Shown here in pieces: positions 32,527-44,035 of a DNA stretch of 64,000 nt. The DNA is from Clostridia bacterium (lineage in GTDB: Bacteria; Bacillota; DSM-12270; Thermacetogeniales; Thermacetogeniaceae): the NCBI GenBank assembly GCA_902812435.1, contig CADDZA010000001.1, positions 1-64,000 on the forward strand. Direction: 5' to 3'. The notes under the pieces are model-generated. The model did no database searches and had not been told where the DNA came from. It saw nothing but the letters and a program-made list of their open reading frames with translations. Every line of letters begins with the position of its first letter. The first letter of the stretch is position 1. The translations under genes were made by a program, and so were the position numbers.

Positions 32527-32627
32527 TAAAAGCCCTCCTTTTATTTTAAAAGTTGTTAATTACTTCCCGCTCGATGCGTTTAATAACGGGTTCTTAGTTT
32601 TTCTTTTCCCTTTGCGTTTTGTAAATA

Positions 32628-32640
32628 TACACTTTGTGTA
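32628..32640. promoter_or_regulatory. Palindrome TACACTTTGTGTA, possible operator for rubrerythrin
   Basis: Perfect 13-bp palindrome about 100 bp upstream of the rubrerythrin start and 12 bp behind the Rrf2 stop. On the minus strand it overlaps TATATT, a possible -10 element. The adjacent Rrf2 protein is the obvious candidate ligand, though the motif is not a known IscR or PerR box. Confidence 0.45.
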
Positions 32641-32661
32641 AAACCTGCTTCTTTAAAGCAG
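32639..32661 (-). terminator. Short hairpin at the end of the Rrf2 gene
   Basis: CTGCTT-TAAAG-AAGCAG followed on the minus strand by GTTTTAC. The stop codon TAA of the Rrf2 gene lies in the loop. Only six base pairs, so termination may be partial. Confidence 0.45.
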
Positions 32662-33048
32662 TTTATCCAGTGGGACATCCAATTCTTTCAACATGGCATC
32701 TTGAGCCCTGTACCAAACCTGATGCACCTTGCAGTGAGGTTTTCTGGCGCATTGTCCTGCCTCACTTAGACAGGCATTTAAGGCAAAGGGCCCTTCAATG
32801 ATTTCAACGACTTTCCTGAGTGTAATTTCAGAGGGGTCTCTGGCGAGCATGATTCCCCCCGATGAACCTCTTCGACTGACAACCAGCCCGCCTTTAATTA
32901 AAATTTTCAGAATCTTGGTGAGGAATACCAGCGGTATGTCCTGTTTGGCAGCTACTGCCTTTGTGGAAAGACATTCTTTACCATAATTTTTTGCCAGCTC
33001 CAACATGCATCTAATAGCGTATTCGCCCTGTCGGGTGAGTGTGATGAT
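32653..33048 (-). CDS. Rrf2-family iron-sulfur regulator with unusual start
   Basis: An Rrf2 protein: winged-helix part ITLTRQGEYAIRCMLELA, then CLSTKAVAAKQDIPLVFLTKILKIL, RRGSSGGIMLARDPSEITL, and a three-cysteine cluster C-x6-C-x5-C in CLSEAGQCARKPHC as in IscR-like iron-sulfur sensors. The first ATG (33006) would remove the first helix, yet upstream there is no ATG, GTG or TTG before a stop. An AAAAGGGGAG site lies five bases before ATC at 33048, so ATC may be the start, or a base is wrong. About 131 residues from there, the normal family length. Likely senses redox or iron state and may control rubrerythrin. Confidence 0.8.
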   Translation of the reverse strand: MITLTRQGEYAIRCMLELAKNYGKECLSTKAVAAKQDIPLVFLTKILKILIKGGLVVSRRGSSGGIMLARDPSEITLRKVVEIIEGPFALNACLSEAGQCARKPHCKVHQVWYRAQDAMLKELDVPLDKLL

Positions 33049-33301
33049 ACCGTCTCCCCTTTTAAGGATAATTTAGACCTGCTTTATCATATTAGACAAA
33101 ACCAAAAAAGTTCCTGCTTCATTTGAGAAAATTTTTTCAACAAATTTTATGTCCTTAAGATCTATCTCTGGAACAGTTGAAAATTAAGGATCGTGTTTTT
33201 TTGAATCTCAGGCTGCCTCTTGCTGAATCTATTAAATGCCGGCAGCAAGTATGGGGGGTCGATCTTGTTAAAAGTTTTTTTTAAAAAAAACCAAAAAGTT
33301 A

Positions 33302-33330
33302 TTGACATGAAATTGGAACCTTTCTATACT
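33302..33330 (+). promoter_or_regulatory. Sigma-A promoter of the ilv-leu operon
   Basis: TTGACA at 33302-33307 and TATACT at 33325-33330 with a 17-base spacer: one mismatch to consensus in total. It is directly upstream of the T-box leader, so transcription should start near 33337. Confidence 0.85.
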
Positions 33331-33371
33331 AGACAGAAATACACTTTCTTCAATATCAAGTTTAAAAGCAA

Positions 33372-33653
33372 TGACGGGAGCATACCCCCACAGGAGAACT
33401 GGTTACAGAGAGCTGGTGTCCGCTGAAAGCCAGTACCGGTGCCGGTGGTCGGACGTCTCTTCCCGTAGCTGCTATCTGAACGGCCTTTGTGCCTAGTAGG
33501 TGGTGCCGGACGGTCCAGGTTCAGTCCGTTAAAATTACTGGACGGAGTGGTTGTACTCTACGGAAAAGCGTAATTATGGAGGCAACAAACAGGGTGGTAC
33601 CGCGGGTCCCTCTCGTCCCTGACAGAAAACTGTCTGGTACGAGGGGGTTTTTT
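33372..33653 (+). promoter_or_regulatory. T-box riboswitch of the branched-chain amino-acid operon
   Basis: Leader with the T-box hallmarks: Stem I base ATGACGGGA/TCCCGT, an AGAGAGCTGG segment, the conserved T-box AGGGTGGTACCGCG at 33591-33604, and a terminator at 33608-33653 (CCCTCTCGT paired with ACGAGGGGG, then TTTTTT). Uncharged tRNA binding would let the operon be read. In the specifier region GGACGTCTCTTCCCG a CTC (leucine) codon at 33457-33459 is the best candidate; GTC (valine) is the alternative. The exact secondary structure was judged by eye. Confidence 0.9.
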
Positions 33654-33759
33654 ATAACCTTTTTGCGGGCAAGAATTGTGCTGACTATCCAGGGGGGGTG
33701 ACCGGGAAAACCTTTTTCACGGCTGCGCGCCTCAAGTAAATCTTAAGGAGAGGATCAAG

Positions 33760-34641
33760 ATGGGGCTTATCATCTATCTCAACGGAAAATTTGTTGACGA
33801 GGAAGAGGCCAAGGTTTCCGTTTTTGACCACGGAGTGCTTTACGGTGACGGAGTTTTTGAGGGAATCCGCGCCTACAATAACCGGGTATTTCGCTTGAAG
33901 GAGCACATTGACCGGCTCTACGAATCGGCCAAATCCATCATGCTGGATATCGGGATGCCAAAGTCGGAAATGTTTGAGGCGGTTTTAGAAACCCTGCGGC
34001 GCAACAACCTGCGGGACGCCTACATCCGGCTTGTGGTAACAAGGGGGAAGGGCGACCTGGGTCTGGACCCGCGCAAGTGCCCGGAACCCTGTATTTTCAT
34101 CATTGCTGCGTCGATCCAGCTTTATCCCGAGGAATTATATGAAAAGGGCCTGGAGGTTGTGACGGTGCCTACCCGCCGCAACATTGTAGAGGGGGTTAAT
34201 CCCAGGATCAAATCCCTTAACTACTTGAACAACGTCCTGGCCAAGATCGAGGCCAACCTGGCCGGCGTATCCGAGGCGATACTGCTCAGCAGCGAGGGAT
34301 ACGTGACCGAGTGCACCGGTGATAATATCTTCATTGTCAAGAAGGGCGAGGTCATCACACCGCCGCCGTTTTTGGGGATCCTGGAGGGTGTAACCAGGAA
34401 CGCCGTTCTCGAACTGGCCGAAAAACACGGGTACAGGGCCAGCGAGAAGGTGTTCACCCGCCACGACATTTTCGTTGCTGACGAGTGCTTCCTGTCGGGA
34501 ACCGCCGCGGAACTGGTGCCTGTCGTAAAGGTGGACGGACGGGTCATCGGCGATGGCAGGCCGGGTGAGATTACGAAAGCCCTCATCAAGGAATTCCGGA
34601 AGCTGACCGAATGGGATGGTCCGGAGATATTTCCGGACTGA
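33760..34641 (+). CDS. ilvE: Branched-chain amino acid aminotransferase
   Basis: A 293-residue fold-type IV PLP enzyme. [35 protein letters not shown] at the start (no more than the typical FDHG[10 protein letters not shown] pattern), the Schiff-base lysine in [13 protein letters not shown], and [11 protein letters not shown] with [12 protein letters not shown] at the cofactor phosphate site. It moves the amino group between glutamate and the keto acids of valine, leucine and isoleucine. Ribosome-binding site AGGAGAGG. First gene of the operon behind the T-box, ending 47 bp before ilvD. D-amino acid aminotransferases share the fold, but the operon decides for IlvE. Confidence 0.93.
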   Translation: MGLIIYLNGKFVDEEEAKVSVFDHGVLYGDGVFEGIRAYNNRVFRLKEHIDRLYESAKSIMLDIGMPKSEMFEAVLETLRRNNLRDAYIRLVVTRGKGDLGLDPRKCPEPCIFIIAASIQLYPEELYEKGLEVVTVPTRRNIVEGVNPRIKSLNYLNNVLAKIEANLAGVSEAILLSSEGYVTECTGDNIFIVKKGEVITPPPFLGILEGVTRNAVLELAEKHGYRASEKVFTRHDIFVADECFLSGTAAELVPVVKVDGRVIGDGRPGEITKALIKEFRKLTEWDGPEIFPD

Positions 34642-34688
34642 ACGCCGGTAAAAGACATTTGAATAATTCAAGGGGAGAGGTGAGTTCA

Positions 34689-36374
34689 TTGACCAGCAGC
34701 AGAATAAAAAACGGTATAGAAAAAGCACCGCACAGGTCTTTGTTGAAAGCCCTCGGCCTGACCGACTGGGAGAGAGAACGCCCCTTTGTCGGCGTTGTCA
34801 ACTCCCAGAACGAGGTGGTTCCGGGCCACCTGCACCTGGATCAGATCGCCGCAGCGGTTAAGGCGGGGATCCGGGCAAACGGGGGTACACCCATCGAATT
34901 TCCCGCCATCGCCGTCTGCGACGGCATCGCCATGAATCACGAAGGAATGCACTATTCCCTTGCCAGTCGCGAGCTGATCGCCGATTCCATCGAAGTAATG
35001 GCAAAAGCTCACGCCTTTGACGCCCTTGTATTAATTACGAACTGCGACAAGGTTGTGCCGGGCATGCTGATGGCGGCGGCCAGGTTGAACCTTCCGGCCC
35101 TGATCATCAGCGGCGGCCCCATGCTGGCCGGAAGGCTGAACGGTCGCGACATTGATCTCAATACCGTTTTCGAGGGCGTTGGCGCCTGCCGGGCCAACAA
35201 AATAACGGTCGATGAACTCTCCGATCTGGAAGATCAGGCCTGTCCCGGCTGCGGGTCCTGTGCTGGAATGTTTACCGCCAATACCATGAACTGTCTGTCC
35301 GAGGCCCTGGGCCTGGCCCTGCCGGGGAACGGAACGATTCCCGCCGTCTCCGCCGCACGGATCAGGCTTGCCAAGGAGGCCGGCAGGCAGGTTATGGAGT
35401 TGTTAAAAAACAATATCCGGCCGCGGGATATCCTGACGGAAAAGGCCTTTCTGAACGCCCTGGCGGTGGATATGGCCCTGGGGGGTTCTACCAATACGGT
35501 GCTGCATCTGCCGGCCATTGCCCGTGATGCCGGGTTCAAGCTGGACCTCGACCTGGTTGACAGGATCAGCAGAAACACCCCGAACCTGTGCAAGCTGAGC
35601 CCCGCCGGCCATTACCATATCCAGGACCTGAACGAGGCGGGCGGTATCCCGGCAGTGATGAAGGAACTGCTCGACCACGGCCTCCTGCACGGGGATGCCT
35701 TAACGGTCACCGGGCGGAGCGTTTCCGAGAATCTGAGCCGTATCAAAAAGATGGAGACAGAAGTTATCAGGAAGGTTGAAGATCCCTACAGCCCCACCGG
35801 CGGGCTGGCCATCTTGAGGGGGAACCTGGCGCCGGACGGGGCGGTTGTCAAACAATCCGCCGTTGCACCTGAGATGCTTGTGCACAAAGGGCCGGCAAGG
35901 GTCTTCAACAGCGAGGAGGAGGCCTGTGCCGCCATTCTGGGCGGCCGGATCAAACCGGGTGAGGTGATCGTCATCAGGTACGAAGGGCCAAAGGGAGGCC
36001 CAGGGATGAGGGAGATGCTCACCCCCACCTCTGCAGTGGCCGGTATGGGACTCGACAGGGAGGTGGCCCTGATTACGGACGGGCGCTTCTCCGGTGCCAC
36101 CAGGGGGGCTTCCATCGGCCACATTTCTCCGGAGGCCGCCGAAGGAGGACCGCTTGCCCTGGTAGAAGAAGGGGACATCATTCAGATCGATATACCCAAC
36201 CGGAGGCTTGATGTCCTGGTTGATGAAACGGAGTTGAACAGGAGGCGCCAAAACTGGAAGCAGCCTGAACCAAAGATTAAAACAGGCTATCTGGCCCGTT
36301 ACGCCGCCCTGGTTACATCGGCAAGCCGGGGTGCGGTGTTGCTCGGGTCATCAGATGAGGAGGTGAGGAGATGA
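34689..36374 (+). CDS. ilvD: Dihydroxy-acid dehydratase
   Basis: 561 residues from TTG 34689, six bases behind AGGTGA; an earlier in-frame start at 34611 falls inside ilvE and has no such site. The iron-sulfur ligands are in [10 protein letters not shown] and [34 protein letters not shown] and [18 protein letters not shown] are the substrate and cofactor regions. It dehydrates the dihydroxy acids to the keto acids of valine and isoleucine. The end overlaps ilvB by 4 bp (ATGA). Confidence 0.96.
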   Translation: MTSSRIKNGIEKAPHRSLLKALGLTDWERERPFVGVVNSQNEVVPGHLHLDQIAAAVKAGIRANGGTPIEFPAIAVCDGIAMNHEGMHYSLASRELIADSIEVMAKAHAFDALVLITNCDKVVPGMLMAAARLNLPALIISGGPMLAGRLNGRDIDLNTVFEGVGACRANKITVDELSDLEDQACPGCGSCAGMFTANTMNCLSEALGLALPGNGTIPAVSAARIRLAKEAGRQVMELLKNNIRPRDILTEKAFLNALAVDMALGGSTNTVLHLPAIARDAGFKLDLDLVDRISRNTPNLCKLSPAGHYHIQDLNEAGGIPAVMKELLDHGLLHGDALTVTGRSVSENLSRIKKMETEVIRKVEDPYSPTGGLAILRGNLAPDGAVVKQSAVAPEMLVHKGPARVFNSEEEACAAILGGRIKPGEVIVIRYEGPKGGPGMREMLTPTSAVAGMGLDREVALITDGRFSGATRGASIGHISPEAAEGGPLALVEEGDIIQIDIPNRRLDVLVDETELNRRRQNWKQPEPKIKTGYLARYAALVTSASRGAVLLGSSDEEVRR

Positions 36375-38041
36375 AACTTACCGGAGCTGAGATCATCTGC
36401 AAGGCCCTCGAGTATGAAGGGGTCGAGGTGGTTTTTGGTTATCCCGGCGGAGCAGTGCTGCCCCTTTATGACAAGCTGTACGATTCCCCGATCAGGCACA
36501 TTTTGGTGCGCCACGAACAGGGAGCGGCCCACGCCGCCGATGGTTATGCCCGCGCCACGGGGAGGCCCGGCGTTTGTATCGCCACTTCCGGGCCCGGGGC
36601 GACGAATCTGGTTACCGGCATCGCCAACGCCTACATGGATTCGGTGCCTATCATTGCTTTTACAGGACAGGTGAACCTTTCTGCCATCGGGCGCGATTCT
36701 TTCCAGGAGGCGGACATCACAGGGATCACCCTCCCGATTGTTAAGCACAGCTATCTTGTCAAGGACGTAAACCAGCTTGCCGCGACCATCCGGGCGGCCT
36801 TCCACATTGCCACAACAGGCCGGCCGGGGCCGGTGCTGATCGACCTGCCGAAGGATATCACTATCGCCCAGGCGGAATTTGAGTACCCGCCGCAGGTTAC
36901 CTTCCGGGGCTACCGGGTTCCCGGTAGATGCGACTCCGCACAGGTTTACCAGGCTGCCAGGGCGATTGGAGAAGCCCGGAAGCCGGTGATCTACGCGGGC
37001 GGGGGGGTCATCTCCTCGAACGCCGCCGAGGAGTTGCGGGAGTTTGCCGAAAAAACCCGGATACCCGTTACCAACACACTTCTTGGGAAGGGCTCTTTCC
37101 CGGAAACACATCCACTGTCCCTGGGCATGGTGGGGATGCACGGCACGGCTTATGCCAACTATGCCGTTTCCTACAGCGATCTGATTATCGCCATCGGTGC
37201 CCGGTTTGACGACAGGGTGACGGGGAGGCTGGACACCTTTGCTCCAAATGCACGGGTGATCCATATCGATATCGATCCTGCAGAAATCGGCAAGAACGTC
37301 CGGGTGCACATTCCCCTCGTCGGTGATGTCAAGCCCATTTTAAAGGAGCTTATCCAGCGGGTCGAAGTGCCGGACACCGGGGAATGGCTGAAGCAGATCG
37401 AGCAGTGGAAGGCGGAGTACCCGCTCAGGTATACCAATGAAGAGGGTGTTCTCAAACCCCAGTATGTTATAGAGCAGATCTGGGAAATAACCAGGGATAA
37501 AAATGCCGTCATCACCACCGAGGTGGGGCAGAACCAGATGTGGGCCGCCCAGTACTACAAGGCATTGCGGCCGCGTACATTTATCTCATCGGGCGGATTG
37601 GGGACCATGGGCTTTGGCCTCCCGGCGGCCGTCGGAGCCCAGATCGGCCGGCCGGATGCGGTTGTCTTTGACATCGCCGGGGACGGCAGTATCCAGATGA
37701 CCGTTCAGGAACTGGCCACTGCTGTACAGTATAACCTTCCGATCAACATCGCCATTCTCAACAACCGTTTCCTGGGGATGGTGCGCCAGTGGCAGGAGTT
37801 GTTCAACAACAAGAGGTATTCTCAAACCGAATTCCCCGATCTACCCGACTTTGTCAAGCTGGCCGAGGCTTACGGCGCCGTTGGCATGCGGGTCACCCGT
37901 TCTGAAGAGGTGCGTCCCGCCCTGGAGCGGGCGATTGCTACCCCGAAACCGGTCATCATAGATTTCGTGATCGCCCGGGAAGAAAATGTCTTTCCGATGG
38001 TTCCGGCAGGGGAATCACTGACAAAGATGGTGGGGTGTTAG
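36371..38041 (+). CDS. ilvB: Acetolactate synthase, large subunit
   Basis: 556 residues, a thiamine-diphosphate enzyme. [11 protein letters not shown] and [18 protein letters not shown] (with the catalytic Glu) at the N-terminus, the FAD-binding middle with [12 protein letters not shown], and [17 protein letters not shown] plus [15 protein letters not shown], the cofactor and arm residues, at the C-terminus. It makes acetolactate or acetohydroxybutyrate from pyruvate. It overlaps ilvD by 4 bp and is followed 3 bp later by its regulatory subunit. Confidence 0.96.
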   Translation: MKLTGAEIICKALEYEGVEVVFGYPGGAVLPLYDKLYDSPIRHILVRHEQGAAHAADGYARATGRPGVCIATSGPGATNLVTGIANAYMDSVPIIAFTGQVNLSAIGRDSFQEADITGITLPIVKHSYLVKDVNQLAATIRAAFHIATTGRPGPVLIDLPKDITIAQAEFEYPPQVTFRGYRVPGRCDSAQVYQAARAIGEARKPVIYAGGGVISSNAAEELREFAEKTRIPVTNTLLGKGSFPETHPLSLGMVGMHGTAYANYAVSYSDLIIAIGARFDDRVTGRLDTFAPNARVIHIDIDPAEIGKNVRVHIPLVGDVKPILKELIQRVEVPDTGEWLKQIEQWKAEYPLRYTNEEGVLKPQYVIEQIWEITRDKNAVITTEVGQNQMWAAQYYKALRPRTFISSGGLGTMGFGLPAAVGAQIGRPDAVVFDIAGDGSIQMTVQELATAVQYNLPINIAILNNRFLGMVRQWQELFNNKRYSQTEFPDLPDFVKLAEAYGAVGMRVTRSEEVRPALERAIATPKPVIIDFVIAREENVFPMVPAGESLTKMVGC

Positions 38042-38044
38042 GAG

Positions 38045-38536
38045 ATGAGACATACACTGGCGGTCCTGGTGGAAAATCAACCTGGGGTTTTAACCCGTGT
38101 CGCCGGGCTGTTCAGCCGGCGCGGTTATAACATTGAGAGCCTGGCAGTCGGTGAGACCCACGAGCCTACCATTTCCAGGATGACCATTGTCGTCGACGGA
38201 GATGACCTGGTGATCGAGCAGGTCGGGAAGCAGTTGAATAAGCTCATCGATGTCATTGACGTGCAGGACATAACCCAGGCAGAATACGTTGACCGGGAAC
38301 TGGTCTTGATCAAAGTCAATGCCGAACCCTCGATCCGCGGCGAAATCATGCAGATCGTGGATATTTTCCGGGCAAGGATTGTGGACATAGGATATCATAC
38401 CCTGATCATCGAATGCACTGGTGATGAGGGGAAGATCCGGGCAATTGAAAAATCCCTGAAGCCTTTCGGGATTTTAGAGCTGGTGCGCACGGGCAAGATA
38501 GCCATGGTGCGCGGCCAGAAATACGAAGAAGACTAA
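38045..38536 (+). CDS. ilvN: Acetolactate synthase, small regulatory subunit
   Basis: 163 residues. The ACT domain [31 protein letters not shown] is at the N-terminus, with the N-Q-P-G-V-L-x-R-V turn that binds valine, followed by the second domain ending in [18 protein letters not shown]. It gives feedback inhibition by valine. A few bases after ilvB, 19 bp before ilvC. Normal length for the short IlvH/IlvN type. Confidence 0.95.
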   Translation: MRHTLAVLVENQPGVLTRVAGLFSRRGYNIESLAVGETHEPTISRMTIVVDGDDLVIEQVGKQLNKLIDVIDVQDITQAEYVDRELVLIKVNAEPSIRGEIMQIVDIFRARIVDIGYHTLIIECTGDEGKIRAIEKSLKPFGILELVRTGKIAMVRGQKYEED

Positions 38537-38555
38537 AGAGAGGGAGTGGAAACAG

Positions 38556-39560
38556 ATGAAAGTCTATTATGACCAGGATGCGGATCTCAAGTACCTGAAC
38601 GGGAAAACGGTTGCAGTGATCGGTTACGGGAGCCAGGGACATGCCCAATCTCAGAACCTGAGGGACAGCGGGGTTAACGTGATTGTGGCCGACGTACCCG
38701 GAAGCGAGAACTGGAATAAAGCCGTGGATGCCGGTTTCAAACCCGTTACCGCGGCGGAGGCGGCAGCGGCTGCCGACATCATCCAGATCCTGATACCTGA
38801 CGAAAAGCAGGCGGCACTGTACCGTACCGACATCGCACCCAACTTAAAACCGGGGAACGCCCTCATGTTTTCACACGGATTTAACATACACTTCGGGCAG
38901 ATCGTGCCTCCCGGGGAAGTAGACGTATTCATGATCGCCCCTAAGAGCCCCGGTCACCTTGTCAGGAGGATGTACGAGGAAGGTGCCGGGGTGCCGGCGC
39001 TGGTCGCAGTCCAGCAGGACTATACAGGGCAGGCCCTGCAGATTGCCCTGGCCTATGCCAAAGGGATCGGCTGCACCCGCGCAGGTGTTATTGAAACCAC
39101 ATTCAAAGAAGAGACCGAGACAGACCTTTTCGGGGAGCAGGCCGTTCTCTGCGGCGGGGTCACCGAACTGGTTAGGGCGGGTTTTGATACCCTGGTGGAA
39201 GCCGGGTACCAGCCGGAGATCGCCTACTTTGAATGCCTGCATGAATTGAAGTTGATAGTCGACCTGATGTACGAGGGCGGGATCAGCGCCATGCGCTACT
39301 CCATCAGCAACACCGCCGAGTACGGTGACCTCACCAGGGGAAAGCGCATCATAACTGAGGAGACGCGCAAGGAGATGAAGAAACTGCTGAAGGAGATCCA
39401 GGACGGCAGTTTTGCCAGGGAGTGGCTCCTGGAAAACCAGGTGGGAAGGCCGGTCTTTAATGCTATCCAAAAGAAGGAAGCAGACCATCTGATCGAGAAA
39501 GTCGGGAAGCAGTTGCGCTCGATGATGCCCTGGTTGGGCCAGAACAAGCTTGTGAAATAG
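38556..39560 (+). CDS. ilvC: Ketol-acid reductoisomerase
   Basis: 334 residues, short class I type. N-terminal Rossmann motif [20 protein letters not shown] binds [32 protein letters not shown] and [21 protein letters not shown] carry the metal-binding acidic residues, and [19 protein letters not shown] the second set. It isomerises and reduces acetolactate. Between ilvN and leuA with a good GAGGGAG site. Confidence 0.97.
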   Translation: MKVYYDQDADLKYLNGKTVAVIGYGSQGHAQSQNLRDSGVNVIVADVPGSENWNKAVDAGFKPVTAAEAAAAADIIQILIPDEKQAALYRTDIAPNLKPGNALMFSHGFNIHFGQIVPPGEVDVFMIAPKSPGHLVRRMYEEGAGVPALVAVQQDYTGQALQIALAYAKGIGCTRAGVIETTFKEETETDLFGEQAVLCGGVTELVRAGFDTLVEAGYQPEIAYFECLHELKLIVDLMYEGGISAMRYSISNTAEYGDLTRGKRIITEETRKEMKKLLKEIQDGSFAREWLLENQVGRPVFNAIQKKEADHLIEKVGKQLRSMMPWLGQNKLVK

Positions 39561-39590
39561 CGTCGTGTTTTGTAACAGGAGGTCGTTGCT

Positions 39591-41156
39591 TTGGCAAGAC
39601 GGGTTTTTATCTTTGATACAACCCTCCGGGACGGCGAGCAGTCACCCGGAGTAAGCCTGAATGTCAGGGAAAAGTTAGAGATTGCCCTTCAGCTTGCCGC
39701 ACTTAACGTGGACGTGATCGAAGCCGGTTTTCCGATCGCTTCCCCTGGGGATTTCGCCGCAGTCCGGGAGATTGCCAGGGAGGTGCGGGGGCCCGTAATC
39801 GCCGGGCTGGCCCGGGCGAACCGGGAGGACATCGATCGTGCCTGGGAGGCACTGCGGCAGGCTGAAAGGCCGCGGATTCATACCTTCATCGCCACTTCGG
39901 ATATACATATGAAGTATAAACTTAAGAAAACCAGGGAAGAGGTCCTGGAGCAGGCGGTCGCCGCGGTCAAATACGCCAAGCAGTATACCCCTGATGTGGA
40001 GTTCTCCGCCGAGGATGCCTCGCGCAGCGAATTCGACTTTTTGTGCAAGGTAATCGAAGCGGCCATCGAGGCCGGAGCGACAGTGATCAACATCCCGGAT
40101 ACGGTTGGGTATGCCATACCCTTCGAGTTTGGTGAATTCATCACCCGGATCCGGGAGCGGGTTAAGAATATTGATAAGGTTATCTTGAGCGTGCACTGCC
40201 ACAACGACCTCGGCCTGGCTGTTGCCAATTCCCTGGCCGCGGTGGAAAGCGGCGCCCAACAGGTGGAATGCGCCGTGAACGGCCTCGGTGAGCGGGCCGG
40301 AAACGCCGCCCTGGAGGAGATCGTGATGGGCCTCTACACCAGGCGGTCCTATTACGACTGCGAGACCGCCATCAAGTACGATGAGATTTACCGGACCAGC
40401 AAGCTGGTAAGTTCCCTGACCGGTATTCCCGTGCAGCCAAACAAAGCCATTGTGGGCAAGAATGCCTTTCTCCACGAATCGGGCATTCACCAGGACGGTG
40501 TTTTGAAAGAACGTCAGACTTATGAGATCATGAACCCTCAACTGATCGGGCTGAGCCAGACCAACCTGGTTTTAGGGAAGCATTCCGGGCGCCATGCCCT
40601 GAGGGAGAGGCTGGCCGAACTCGGCTACATACTCAAGGACGATGAGCTGGAGAGGGCGTTCGTGAGGTTTAAAAACCTGGCCGATCGCAAAAAGGAAATT
40701 ACCGATCTGGACCTGGAAGCTATCGTCAAAAATGAGATTAAGATAGCTCCGGAGCTTTACCAGCTTTCTTACCTTCACATATCGAGCGGTACCACGGTTG
40801 TCCCCACTGCCACGGTGGGACTGAAGCGGAACGGCGGTACGCTGGAGGATGCGGCCTGCGGGGATGGTCCTGTGGACGCCGCCTTCAAAGCGGTTGACAA
40901 GATCGTCGGGATCCAGAACCTGTCTCTGACGGAATACACCTTGAGCGCCATTACCGGTGGCAAGGACGCTCTGGGCGAGGTGGTTGTCAGGGTGGACTAC
41001 CAGGGGCGGACCTTCGTGGGCCGGGGGGTCAGCACCGATATTATCGAATCCAGCGTCAAGGCCTACCTTAACGCTATCAACAAGGTTATACACGAATATG
41101 GCGAGAATGCCGTGTTTCAGGGAGGCGGCGAATCTCAAAAGGAGCAGGAGAAGTAG
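39591..41156 (+). CDS. leuA: 2-Isopropylmalate synthase
   Basis: 521 residues from TTG 39591, with AGGAGG upstream. The TIM-barrel starts [17 protein letters not shown] and has [17 protein letters not shown] with the metal-binding His-x-His and [14 protein letters not shown]; the C-terminal regulatory domain (from about 390) has the [10 protein letters not shown] and [15 protein letters not shown] elements that bind leucine. It condenses acetyl-CoA with ketoisovalerate, the entry to leucine. Full-length form with feedback domain. Confidence 0.95.
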   Translation: MARRVFIFDTTLRDGEQSPGVSLNVREKLEIALQLAALNVDVIEAGFPIASPGDFAAVREIAREVRGPVIAGLARANREDIDRAWEALRQAERPRIHTFIATSDIHMKYKLKKTREEVLEQAVAAVKYAKQYTPDVEFSAEDASRSEFDFLCKVIEAAIEAGATVINIPDTVGYAIPFEFGEFITRIRERVKNIDKVILSVHCHNDLGLAVANSLAAVESGAQQVECAVNGLGERAGNAALEEIVMGLYTRRSYYDCETAIKYDEIYRTSKLVSSLTGIPVQPNKAIVGKNAFLHESGIHQDGVLKERQTYEIMNPQLIGLSQTNLVLGKHSGRHALRERLAELGYILKDDELERAFVRFKNLADRKKEITDLDLEAIVKNEIKIAPELYQLSYLHISSGTTVVPTATVGLKRNGGTLEDAACGDGPVDAAFKAVDKIVGIQNLSLTEYTLSAITGGKDALGEVVVRVDYQGRTFVGRGVSTDIIESSVKAYLNAINKVIHEYGENAVFQGGGESQKEQEK

Positions 41157-41176
41157 ACTCTAGAGGAGGACTTACC

Positions 41177-42454
41177 ATGGGAATGACCATTACTGAAAAG
41201 ATTCTGGCGGCCCATGCCGGGAAGGAGCGGGTGATTCCAGGAGAACTGATCAACTGCCGCCTGGATCTCGTTCTTGCCAATGACATCACGGCCCCCGTTG
41301 CCATCAACGAGTTCGAGAAACTTGGAATGGATCGCGTTTTTGACCCAACCCGTGTTGTTCTCGTTCCCGACCACTTTACACCGAACAAGGACATCAAATC
41401 GGCCGAACAGAGCAAGCTGATGAGGGAGTTCGCCCGAAAATTCGGAATCGTTAACTACTTTGAAGTGGGCAGAATGGGGATCGAGCACTGCCTGCTCCCC
41501 GAGCAAGGGCTTGTCGTTCCCGGTGACTGCGTTATCGGGGCAGACTCACACACATGCACATACGGTGCCCTGGGAGCCTTTGCCACAGGGGTCGGCAGTA
41601 CCGATCTGGCTGCAGGTATGGCCACCGGCGAGTGCTGGTTCAAGGTGCCGGAGAGCATGAAGTTCGTCTTCCACGGGAAATTGCGTCCCTGGGTAACAGG
41701 TAAGGACTTAATTCTGCACTGCATCGCGGACATCGGGGTTGACGGGGCCCGCTACCGGTCGATGGAATTTACGGGGGATGCGATCGAGGCCCTCTCCGTC
41801 GAGGGAAGGCTGACCATGTGCAACATGGCCATCGAGGCCGGTGCGAAAAACGGTATTGTCCCCCCCGATGAAAAAACGGAAGTCTACATAAAGCGAAGGG
41901 CAAAGCGACCTTACCGGTTCTATACCAGCGACCCGGATGCCCACTACGTTGAGGTGCGCGAGTACGATGCATCCCTGATTGAGCCCCAGGTGGCATTTCC
42001 CCACCTGCCGGAAAATGCCCGCCCGGTTTCGGAAGCGCAGGGAATCGCCATTGACCAGGTGGTGATCGGCTCCTGCACGAACGGCAGGATAGAGGACCTG
42101 CGTATCGCCGCCTACATCCTCAAGGGGCGAAAGGTGCACCCGAACATCCGCCTGATCGTGATTCCGGGAACCCAAGAGATCTATCTACAGGCCATACGTG
42201 AGGGGCTCCTGGAGATCTTTGTGGAGGCCGGGGGTGCCGTAAGTACGCCAACCTGTGGGCCCTGCCTGGGTGGTCATATGGGGATTCTGGCAAAAGGTGA
42301 GCGGGCCCTTGCGACTACCAACCGGAACTTTGTCGGCCGTATGGGACACCCGGAAAGCGAGGTTTACCTCGCCGGTCCCGCCGTGGCCGCGGCATCTGCA
42401 GTAACCGGCTGTATCACCCATCCGAAGGAGGTTGTCGGAAACTATGCAGGTTAA
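41177..42454 (+). CDS. leuC: 3-Isopropylmalate dehydratase, large subunit
   Basis: 425 residues, aconitase family. [21 protein letters not shown] with the first cluster Cys, [18 protein letters not shown] with the second context and [14 protein letters not shown] with the C-x2-C pair bind the [4Fe-4S] cluster. The short (about 420-residue) form is that of the archaeal/thermophile and Firmicute type II enzymes, which also act on citramalate; that fits the cimA gene in the operon. Overlaps leuD by 11 bp. Confidence 0.95.
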   Translation: MGMTITEKILAAHAGKERVIPGELINCRLDLVLANDITAPVAINEFEKLGMDRVFDPTRVVLVPDHFTPNKDIKSAEQSKLMREFARKFGIVNYFEVGRMGIEHCLLPEQGLVVPGDCVIGADSHTCTYGALGAFATGVGSTDLAAGMATGECWFKVPESMKFVFHGKLRPWVTGKDLILHCIADIGVDGARYRSMEFTGDAIEALSVEGRLTMCNMAIEAGAKNGIVPPDEKTEVYIKRRAKRPYRFYTSDPDAHYVEVREYDASLIEPQVAFPHLPENARPVSEAQGIAIDQVVIGSCTNGRIEDLRIAAYILKGRKVHPNIRLIVIPGTQEIYLQAIREGLLEIFVEAGGAVSTPTCGPCLGGHMGILAKGERALATTNRNFVGRMGHPESEVYLAGPAVAAASAVTGCITHPKEVVGNYAG

Positions 42455-42944
42455 AGGACGTGTTTGGAAATTCGGCAATGACGTGGATACAGACCTGATC
42501 ATCCCTGCTCGCTACCTGAATACGACCGACCCGGCGGAGCTGGCCGCTCACTGCATGGAAGATGCCGACCCGAGCTTTGCAAAGAAGGTATCTGCCGGGG
42601 ACATCATTGTAGCAGGAAAGAACTTCGGGTGCGGCTCCTCCCGCGAACATGCCCCGATAGCCATAAAAGGGTCGGGGGTGGCCTGTGTGATCGCAGGCTC
42701 CTTTGCCCGGATCTTCTATCGCAACGCCATCAACATCGGGCTTCCGATTCTTGAAGCGCCGGAGGCCGCCGAAGCCTTGCAGGATGGGGATATTGTGGAG
42801 ATTGATTTAGGGGCGGGGACGATCAAGAACCTGACAAGGCAGGGGCTTTATCAGGCAGCGCCTTTCCCTTCCTTCATGCAGGAAATCATGCAGGCCGGCG
42901 GGCTCATCAATTATGTGCGTGAAAGGATGAAGAAACATGCCTAA
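42444..42944 (+). CDS. leuD: 3-Isopropylmalate dehydratase, small subunit
   Basis: 166 residues from ATG 42444; a TTG at 42432 lies directly on the ribosome-binding site AAGGAGG and is less likely. The swivel domain pattern is [40 protein letters not shown] and [16 protein letters not shown]. Acts with LeuC on isopropylmalate and probably also on citramalate. Overlaps leuC and leuB. Confidence 0.95.
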   Translation: MQVKGRVWKFGNDVDTDLIIPARYLNTTDPAELAAHCMEDADPSFAKKVSAGDIIVAGKNFGCGSSREHAPIAIKGSGVACVIAGSFARIFYRNAINIGLPILEAPEAAEALQDGDIVEIDLGAGTIKNLTRQGLYQAAPFPSFMQEIMQAGGLINYVRERMKKHA

Positions 42945-44004
42945 GATTCTGCTGCTCCCTGGTGATGGTATCGGGCCGGAGATCGTAACCGAAGCAGTAA
43001 AGGTTCTGAAGGCGGTAGGCAGGCGTTTTCAGATAGACTTTCATTTTACAGAAGCGCTGGTGGGTGGAGCAGCCTACGACGCGGTCGGCGTGCCGCTTCC
43101 CGATCAAACGCTGCAGCTCTGCTACGAGAGTGACGCCATTCTGCTGGGGGCTGTCGGGGGGCCCAAGTGGGATAACCTGCCCATGGCCCTGCGACCGGAA
43201 GGTGGGGCTCTACTACCCTTGCGGAAAAAGCTTGGGCTTTATGCAAACCTCCGGCCGGTGGTGCTGTTTCCGGAGCTCGTGGACGCTTCCCCGTTGAAAC
43301 CGGAAGTTGTGTCCGGGCTTGATTTCGTCATTGTCCGTGAACTGACCGGCGGGCTTTATTTCGGGCCCAAGAAAAGGGAATTCGTGGAAGGGGAAGAGCG
43401 CGCTATGGACACCATGATCTACTCCGCCAGCGAGATCGAGCGCATAGGCCGGCTGGCATTCGAGATGGCGCGCAAACGACGCAAGAAAGTCACCTCGGTG
43501 GACAAGGCGAATGTGCTGGAAAGCTCTCGGCTCTGGCGCGCGGTAATGGAAAAATTGGGTGAGGAATACCCGGATGTGGAACTCGAGCACATGTACGTAG
43601 ACAACTGCGCCATGCAGCTCATACGCAGGCCTGTCCAGTTTGACGTGATCCTTACCGAGAACACTTTCGGCGACATCTTGACCGACGAAGCCAGTGTTCT
43701 GACCGGATCCATCGGGTTGCTGGCCTCCGCCAGTATCGGCGGTAAGGTTGCCCTGTATGAGCCGGCACACGGCTCGGCCCCGGACATCGCCGGCCGGCAG
43801 AAAGCCAATCCGCTGGCCACCATTCTTTCGGCGGCTCTACTGCTCCGTTATTCCTTTAACCTTGAGGATGAGGCCCGGGCCATCGAAGCCGCCGTACGGG
43901 AGGTCTTGAGACAGGGTTACCGGACCCCTGATATCATGGAACCGGGCAAGAAACCGGTGACCACTGCCGGGATGGGAGACCTGGTGGCAGGTTTGCTCGG
44001 TTAG
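42937..44004 (+). CDS. leuB: 3-Isopropylmalate dehydrogenase
   Basis: 355 residues. [19 protein letters not shown] at the start, [26 protein letters not shown], the catalytic Tyr region [23 protein letters not shown] and [14 protein letters not shown] with the metal-binding Asp residues, and [18 protein letters not shown] for NAD. It oxidises isopropylmalate to ketoisocaproate; with cimA present it probably also acts on methylmalate for isoleucine. It overlaps leuD by 8 bp. Confidence 0.96.
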   Translation: MPKILLLPGDGIGPEIVTEAVKVLKAVGRRFQIDFHFTEALVGGAAYDAVGVPLPDQTLQLCYESDAILLGAVGGPKWDNLPMALRPEGGALLPLRKKLGLYANLRPVVLFPELVDASPLKPEVVSGLDFVIVRELTGGLYFGPKKREFVEGEERAMDTMIYSASEIERIGRLAFEMARKRRKKVTSVDKANVLESSRLWRAVMEKLGEEYPDVELEHMYVDNCAMQLIRRPVQFDVILTENTFGDILTDEASVLTGSIGLLASASIGGKVALYEPAHGSAPDIAGRQKANPLATILSAALLLRYSFNLEDEARAIEAAVREVLRQGYRTPDIMEPGKKPVTTAGMGDLVAGLLG

Positions 44005-44035
44005 CATAAAATCTAGCAGATAAGAACAAGAAAGG

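Noticed and set aside
36299-37309. 336-codon frame antisense to ilvD/ilvB
   Set aside because: Shadow of the two coding regions.
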